10,886 nucleotides of DNA from contig JAGLYE010000033.1 in assembly GCA_023132505.1 (NCBI GenBank), positions 1-10,886 of the forward strand. Direction: 5' to 3'. Positions 8,393 to 10,886 of this stretch are shown here, one piece after another (the first letter of the stretch is position 1; each line of letters begins with the position of its first letter). The stretch is from Bacteroidales bacterium (lineage in GTDB: Bacteria > Bacteroidota > Bacteroidia > Bacteroidales > B18-G4). The notes beneath the pieces were generated by a model. It did no database searches, was not told the DNA's origin, and saw only the letters and a program-made list of their open reading frames with translations. The position numbers and the translations under genes were made by a program.

Positions 8393-8408
8393 TGGCACAG
8401 ATTTAGTT
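8393..8408 (+). promoter_or_regulatory. Probable sigma-54 promoter of the efflux operon
   Basis: TGGCAC at 8393-8398 is a perfect -24 element. The invariant GG (8394-8395) is followed after exactly ten bases by GT (8406-8407), where GC is expected. Against TGGCACGnnnnTTGCW the site matches 9 of 12 fixed positions, with the -12 block reading TAGT. Transcription would begin near 8419, giving a leader of about 19 bases before the adaptor ATG at 8438. The adjacent sigma-54 activator gene makes the assignment plausible. The remainder of the 8158-8437 gap shows no clear promoter for the regulator gene on the other strand. Confidence 0.5.
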
Positions 8409-8437
8409 AAAAATTGTTAAACCAAATTATTATTAAA

Positions 8438-9691
8438 ATGGATCGACAAATCAAAAAAAAGAAATGGACAACAAAGCGTATCTTAACGATAGGAGCCATT
8501 GTTGCTTTTCTTGTATTTCTTGTATATCTTTTTTTCTTCCGGGATAAACAAAGCAGGTTATATGTAAACAAGGATCAATTAAGCATTGCTACGGTTATTG
8601 AAGACAAATTTCAGGAATTCATCCCCGTGGATGGAATAGTATTCCCGAAGAATACTGTTTACATAGATGCAGTACAGGGAGGGATCGTTGAGGCTGTTTA
8701 CGTCGAGGACGGGGCCATATTAATAAAAGGAGATCCCATCCTTAAACTGATGAACGCCAATATGGAGCTCCGTACCATGGAGCAGGAGACACGTATGCTG
8801 GATGCTATCAACAACCTGCAGAACACGAAAATACATCTGGAACAAAGCAAGTTCATCAGGGAAAAAGAAATTGCCGAGCTTACCTATTTGCTACAGCAGG
8901 CAGAGATCGATTACGAGCGTAAAAAGCAACTGATAGAGAGCCAGGTCATATCCAGAAAAGAATGGGAAGACGCCGAGCGTAATTTTGCAGGCCTGAAAAG
9001 GCAACTGGAACTTAGTAGAGAACTGCAAAAACTCGATTCGGTGTTTTCATACTCGCAGATACGGCAGATCAACGAATCTATTTACCGGATGGGAAACAAC
9101 CTGGAATTGTTGAGAAAAACCATTGAAAGCCTAAATATTAAAGCTCCTGCAGCCGGGAAGCTATCTTCATTCAGCGCTGAAATAGGTGAAATCAAACAAG
9201 CCAGTGAACACCTTGGTCAGATAGACATGATGGACGGATACAAGCTGAAGGCCAGAATTGATGAACGTTATATATCAAGGGTGTTTGTAGGGCAGGAAGC
9301 CGAATTTGACTTCAACAAAAAAACGTACAAATTAAAGATCAACAAGATCTACACAGATGTAGTGAGTGGTACTTTCGAGGTTGACCTCCTGTTTGACGGT
9401 GGATATCCTGCCGTGATCAAACGCGGACAAACGGTACAGCTCAGAGTGATCTTCAGTAGTGCCAGTGATGCCATCATTGTAAAGCGGGGTGGATTCTTCC
9501 AGGAAACTGGTGGCAACTGGATATACGTGGTAGATCCCTCAGGAAGCTATGCAGAAAAAAGAGAGATCCGCATTGGCCGCCAGAACACACGTTATTATGA
9601 GGTAAAAGGTGGACTTGATCCCGGCGAAAAGGTGATTGTTTCATCCTATAAATCCTTTGGGAGTAAAGACAAACTAATATTCAGAAACTGA
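8438..9691 (+). CDS. HlyD/MacA-type efflux periplasmic adaptor
   Basis: A 417-residue membrane fusion protein that would bridge an inner-membrane ABC transporter to an outer-membrane TolC-like channel. A basic N-terminus and one membrane helix (about 14-34) anchor it. Then come a first lipoyl half (about 63-105), a long alpha-helical coiled-coil hairpin (about 107-232), the second lipoyl half (about 233-252), a beta-barrel (about 260-340) and a membrane-proximal domain to the end. In the hairpin, Arg161, Leu165 and Ser172 fit the R-x3-L-x6-S motif that adaptors use to contact TolC-type channels. The ATG at 8438 is chosen because an in-frame TTG at 8414 would lie upstream of the predicted sigma-54 transcription start. 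It is the first gene of an operon containing an ABC ATPase and a broken permease. No outer-membrane channel gene is visible. Confidence 0.9.
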   Translation: MDRQIKKKKWTTKRILTIGAIVAFLVFLVYLFFFRDKQSRLYVNKDQLSIATVIEDKFQEFIPVDGIVFPKNTVYIDAVQGGIVEAVYVEDGAILIKGDPILKLMNANMELRTMEQETRMLDAINNLQNTKIHLEQSKFIREKEIAELTYLLQQAEIDYERKKQLIESQVISRKEWEDAERNFAGLKRQLELSRELQKLDSVFSYSQIRQINESIYRMGNNLELLRKTIESLNIKAPAAGKLSSFSAEIGEIKQASEHLGQIDMMDGYKLKARIDERYISRVFVGQEAEFDFNKKTYKLKINKIYTDVVSGTFEVDLLFDGGYPAVIKRGQTVQLRVIFSSASDAIIVKRGGFFQETGGNWIYVVDPSGSYAEKREIRIGRQNTRYYEVKGGLDPGEKVIVSSYKSFGSKDKLIFRN

Positions 9692-9726
9692 CCCGACATA
9701 ATAATCACCCCTTAAATCACTTCAAT

Positions 9727-9999
9727 ATGAAAGAAGTTGTAATCCTAATCCCTGATATTGATGTGGAACAAAACATCGAAATAGAAGTCAGGATCAATGG
9801 TCGCAAGAAAACCCTGCAATACAGGGTGGAATTGCTCACCTGGGAAGGCAATGATGACCTGCCTGCCGACCCTGTACCAATATTAAAAAGGAAAATAGAA
9901 GAATATGATAAGGACTGGGAGCTGATGGAGATCGGTGCACCGGGAAAGGAAAATATACCCTTGATGTTCCGTAAAAAGCCTGATACGCTTAGTATTTAG
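9727..9999 (+). CDS. Small conserved-looking protein of unknown function
   Basis: A 90-residue protein that I cannot assign to a named family. It has no signal peptide, membrane helix or cysteine. It is highly charged, with an N-terminal beta-rich part (about 1-40), an acidic turn (WEGNDDLPAD, 39-48) and an amphipathic charged helix (about 52-68, around KRKIEEYDKDWEL). A FRKK segment lies near the end. The pattern resembles small uncharacterised Bacteroidota proteins I have met only as hypotheticals. It sits 35 bases after the adaptor stop and before the permease remnant, on the same strand, so it is probably co-transcribed with the efflux genes. The ATG and TAG define one clean frame, and its composition looks like real coding sequence rather than a gene fragment. 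Confidence 0.75.
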   Translation: MKEVVILIPDIDVEQNIEIEVRINGRKKTLQYRVELLTWEGNDDLPADPVPILKRKIEEYDKDWELMEIGAPGKENIPLMFRKKPDTLSI

Positions 10000-10000
10000 A

Positions 10001-10051
10001 TTCCAAGTTCCAAAAAACAAAATCCAATGAAATTTCATAATCCAGGAACTT
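10001..10051. repeat. Nested palindromic intergenic element
   Basis: The 71-base gap before the permease remnant holds the 12-base perfect palindrome ATGAAATTTCAT (10027-10038). It lies inside a 7-base inverted repeat, AAGTTCC (10005-10011) with GGAACTT (10045-10051). TTCCAA occurs twice in near-tandem at 10001-10013, and related ATCCA words recur at 10022 and 10040. It could be a remnant of a dispersed intergenic repeat or an RNA structure between genes. Only one copy is visible here. Confidence 0.35.
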
Positions 10052-10070
10052 AAACGCCAGTAATTCAATT

Positions 10071-10687
10071 ATGCTCATTAATTTCTTCAGGACCGCCTTC
10101 AGATATCTGATCAAGAGGAAAATCTATTCCCTCATTAATGTAACAGGACTGGCCCTTGGTATTGCCAGTTTCATCCTGATCATGATCTATGTAATGGATG
10201 AGCTTGGCTATGACCGTTATCATAAGCGCGCTGATGACATTTATCGTATCGCACAGCTCTATGATTTTGAAGGTGTAGGTGAGAATTCAGCAAGTTTGCT
10301 TTTTCCTGTAGCCTTTACCCTGAAAAATGAATATCCCGGTCTGGTTGAAAATATTTGCCGTGTTTATAACTTCCAGGCACCTCGAAGCCTCTTGGAGTAT
10401 GGCGAGCAAAAATTCAATGAGTCTATGGTAAAGTATATGGGCTGGGAAAGCAATAATACTGCCATCGGCAAGAAGTTCAGATCACTTAACAGCGAAGAAA
10501 GGATAATTGGGGTTATCAACGATTTCCACGCTACTTCACTACATGAATTTTCAGGCCCCTTTGTTTTGAATATGAAGGAAAACCCCGTGAGATAGCATGG
10601 AACGTATCCTGGCTGGTGATCATCACAGTCCTGAAAGCCTGGCATGCATCGAAGACCAACCCGGTGGATACGCTTAAATACGAATAG
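10071..10687 (+). pseudogene. Degraded FtsX/MacB-type ABC transporter permease
   Basis: Remnant of the large two-module permease (about 800 residues in Bacteroidota) that works with MacB/LolD-like ATPases. The open frame stops at 10595 after 174 residues. Residues 1-60 are the normal N-terminus with the first membrane helix (about 20-41) and DELGYDRYH. At about residue 118 (10424) the sequence jumps from the first periplasmic domain into a part typical of the second (KYMGWES, AIGKKF, GVINDFHATSLHE), so roughly 480 residues and several membrane helices are missing. Just before the TAG at 10593, adding one base to the CCCC run at 10583-10586 would open a frame reading PREIAWNV. That frame continues to 10687 and ends NPVDTLKYE, the usual C-terminal tail, with another large internal loss. 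A working permease is very unlikely. Confidence 0.85.
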
Positions 10688-10749
10688 GAATTGTAACTAA
10701 GTCATACATATATCGTCTTAAATTATATAATAAACCAAATAACACAGCA

Positions 10750-10886
10750 ATGATTAAAACAGACAAATTAAGTAAGATCTTCAGGACTGATGAGATTGAA
10801 ACCACAGCTCTGAATGAGGTAAGCTTTCAAGTTAAAAAAGGAGAATTTGTAGCTATAATGGGACCTTCCGGTTGTGGAAAATCCAC
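10750..10886 (+). CDS. ABC transporter ATP-binding protein, 5' part only
   Basis: The first 45 codons of a LolD/MacB-like ATPase cut by the window end. Visible are the N-terminal strand MIKTDKLSKIF, the A-loop region before a TALNEVSF segment, and Walker A GPSGCGKS starting at residue 38, running off the window where the next codon (AC-) would give Thr. Such ATPases energise FtsX-type permeases in lipoprotein sorting or tripartite efflux. It lies 62 bases after the end of the permease remnant, in the same direction as the adaptor, which points to a shared efflux operon. The gap between is A/T-rich and could hold its own promoter, but I see no consensus box. The Walker A motif is intact, so there is no sign of decay in the visible part. 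Confidence 0.9.
   Translation, partial: MIKTDKLSKIFRTDEIETTALNEVSFQVKKGEFVAIMGPSGCGKS

Noticed and set aside
8406..8421. Direct repeat GTTAAA spaced by ten bases across the predicted transcription start
   Set aside because: A/T-rich and only two copies; not enough to call an operator.
8414..8437. TTG start eight codons upstream for the adaptor gene
   Set aside because: It would lie before the transcription start predicted from the sigma-54 site, and the ATG at 8438 gives a normal membrane-anchor N-terminus.
1..10886. CRISPR arrays, tRNA or rRNA genes, insertion sequences and attachment sites
   Set aside because: No regularly spaced repeats, cloverleaf segments, transposase motifs or duplicated tRNA ends were seen on either strand.

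Overview
The window looks like a chromosomal segment from a member of the Bacteroidota. This rests on the gene families (a long FtsX-type permease remnant ending in a Leu-Lys-Tyr-Glu tail, a Bacteroidota-style NtrY-like kinase paired with a sigma-54 activator, an animal-type glutaminyl cyclase lipoprotein). It also rests on A/T-rich leaders without clear Shine-Dalgarno sequences, and on TAnnTTTG-type -7 boxes ahead of two genes. The genus cannot be named from what is visible.

Layout. Positions 5-2791 (minus) encode a complete DNA polymerase I with intact proofreading. It is divergent from a PIN-PhoH ATPase (2979-4316, plus). That gene converges, with 4 bases between the stop codons, on a lipoprotein glutaminyl cyclase of the M28 fold (4321-5322, minus). 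Upstream of it on the same strand lies a two-component pair: a sigma-54-dependent response regulator (6778-8157) and its membrane histidine kinase (5433-6788), overlapping by 11 bases. A 280-base divergent intergenic region (8158-8437) carries a probable sigma-54 promoter facing the other way. That promoter would drive an export operon: an HlyD/MacA-type periplasmic adaptor (8438-9691), a 90-residue protein of unknown function (9727-9999), a badly degraded FtsX/MacB-type permease (10071-10687), and the start of an ABC ATPase (10750 to the window end).

How the genes work together. The kinase has two membrane helices joined by only about six residues, so it probably senses within the membrane or cytoplasm. 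It would phosphorylate the regulator, which would activate sigma-54 polymerase at the adaptor promoter. Adaptor and ATPase are parts of a tripartite efflux pump; the outer-membrane channel and a working permease are not in the window. The permease that is here has lost most of its length, so either a second permease lies downstream or this pump is decaying.

Assessment of novelty. I found no clearly new system. The points most worth checking are the pattern of decay in the permease, the sigma-54 promoter with an imperfect -12 element, an inverted repeat that could be the activator site, and the uncharacterised 90-residue protein held inside the efflux operon.
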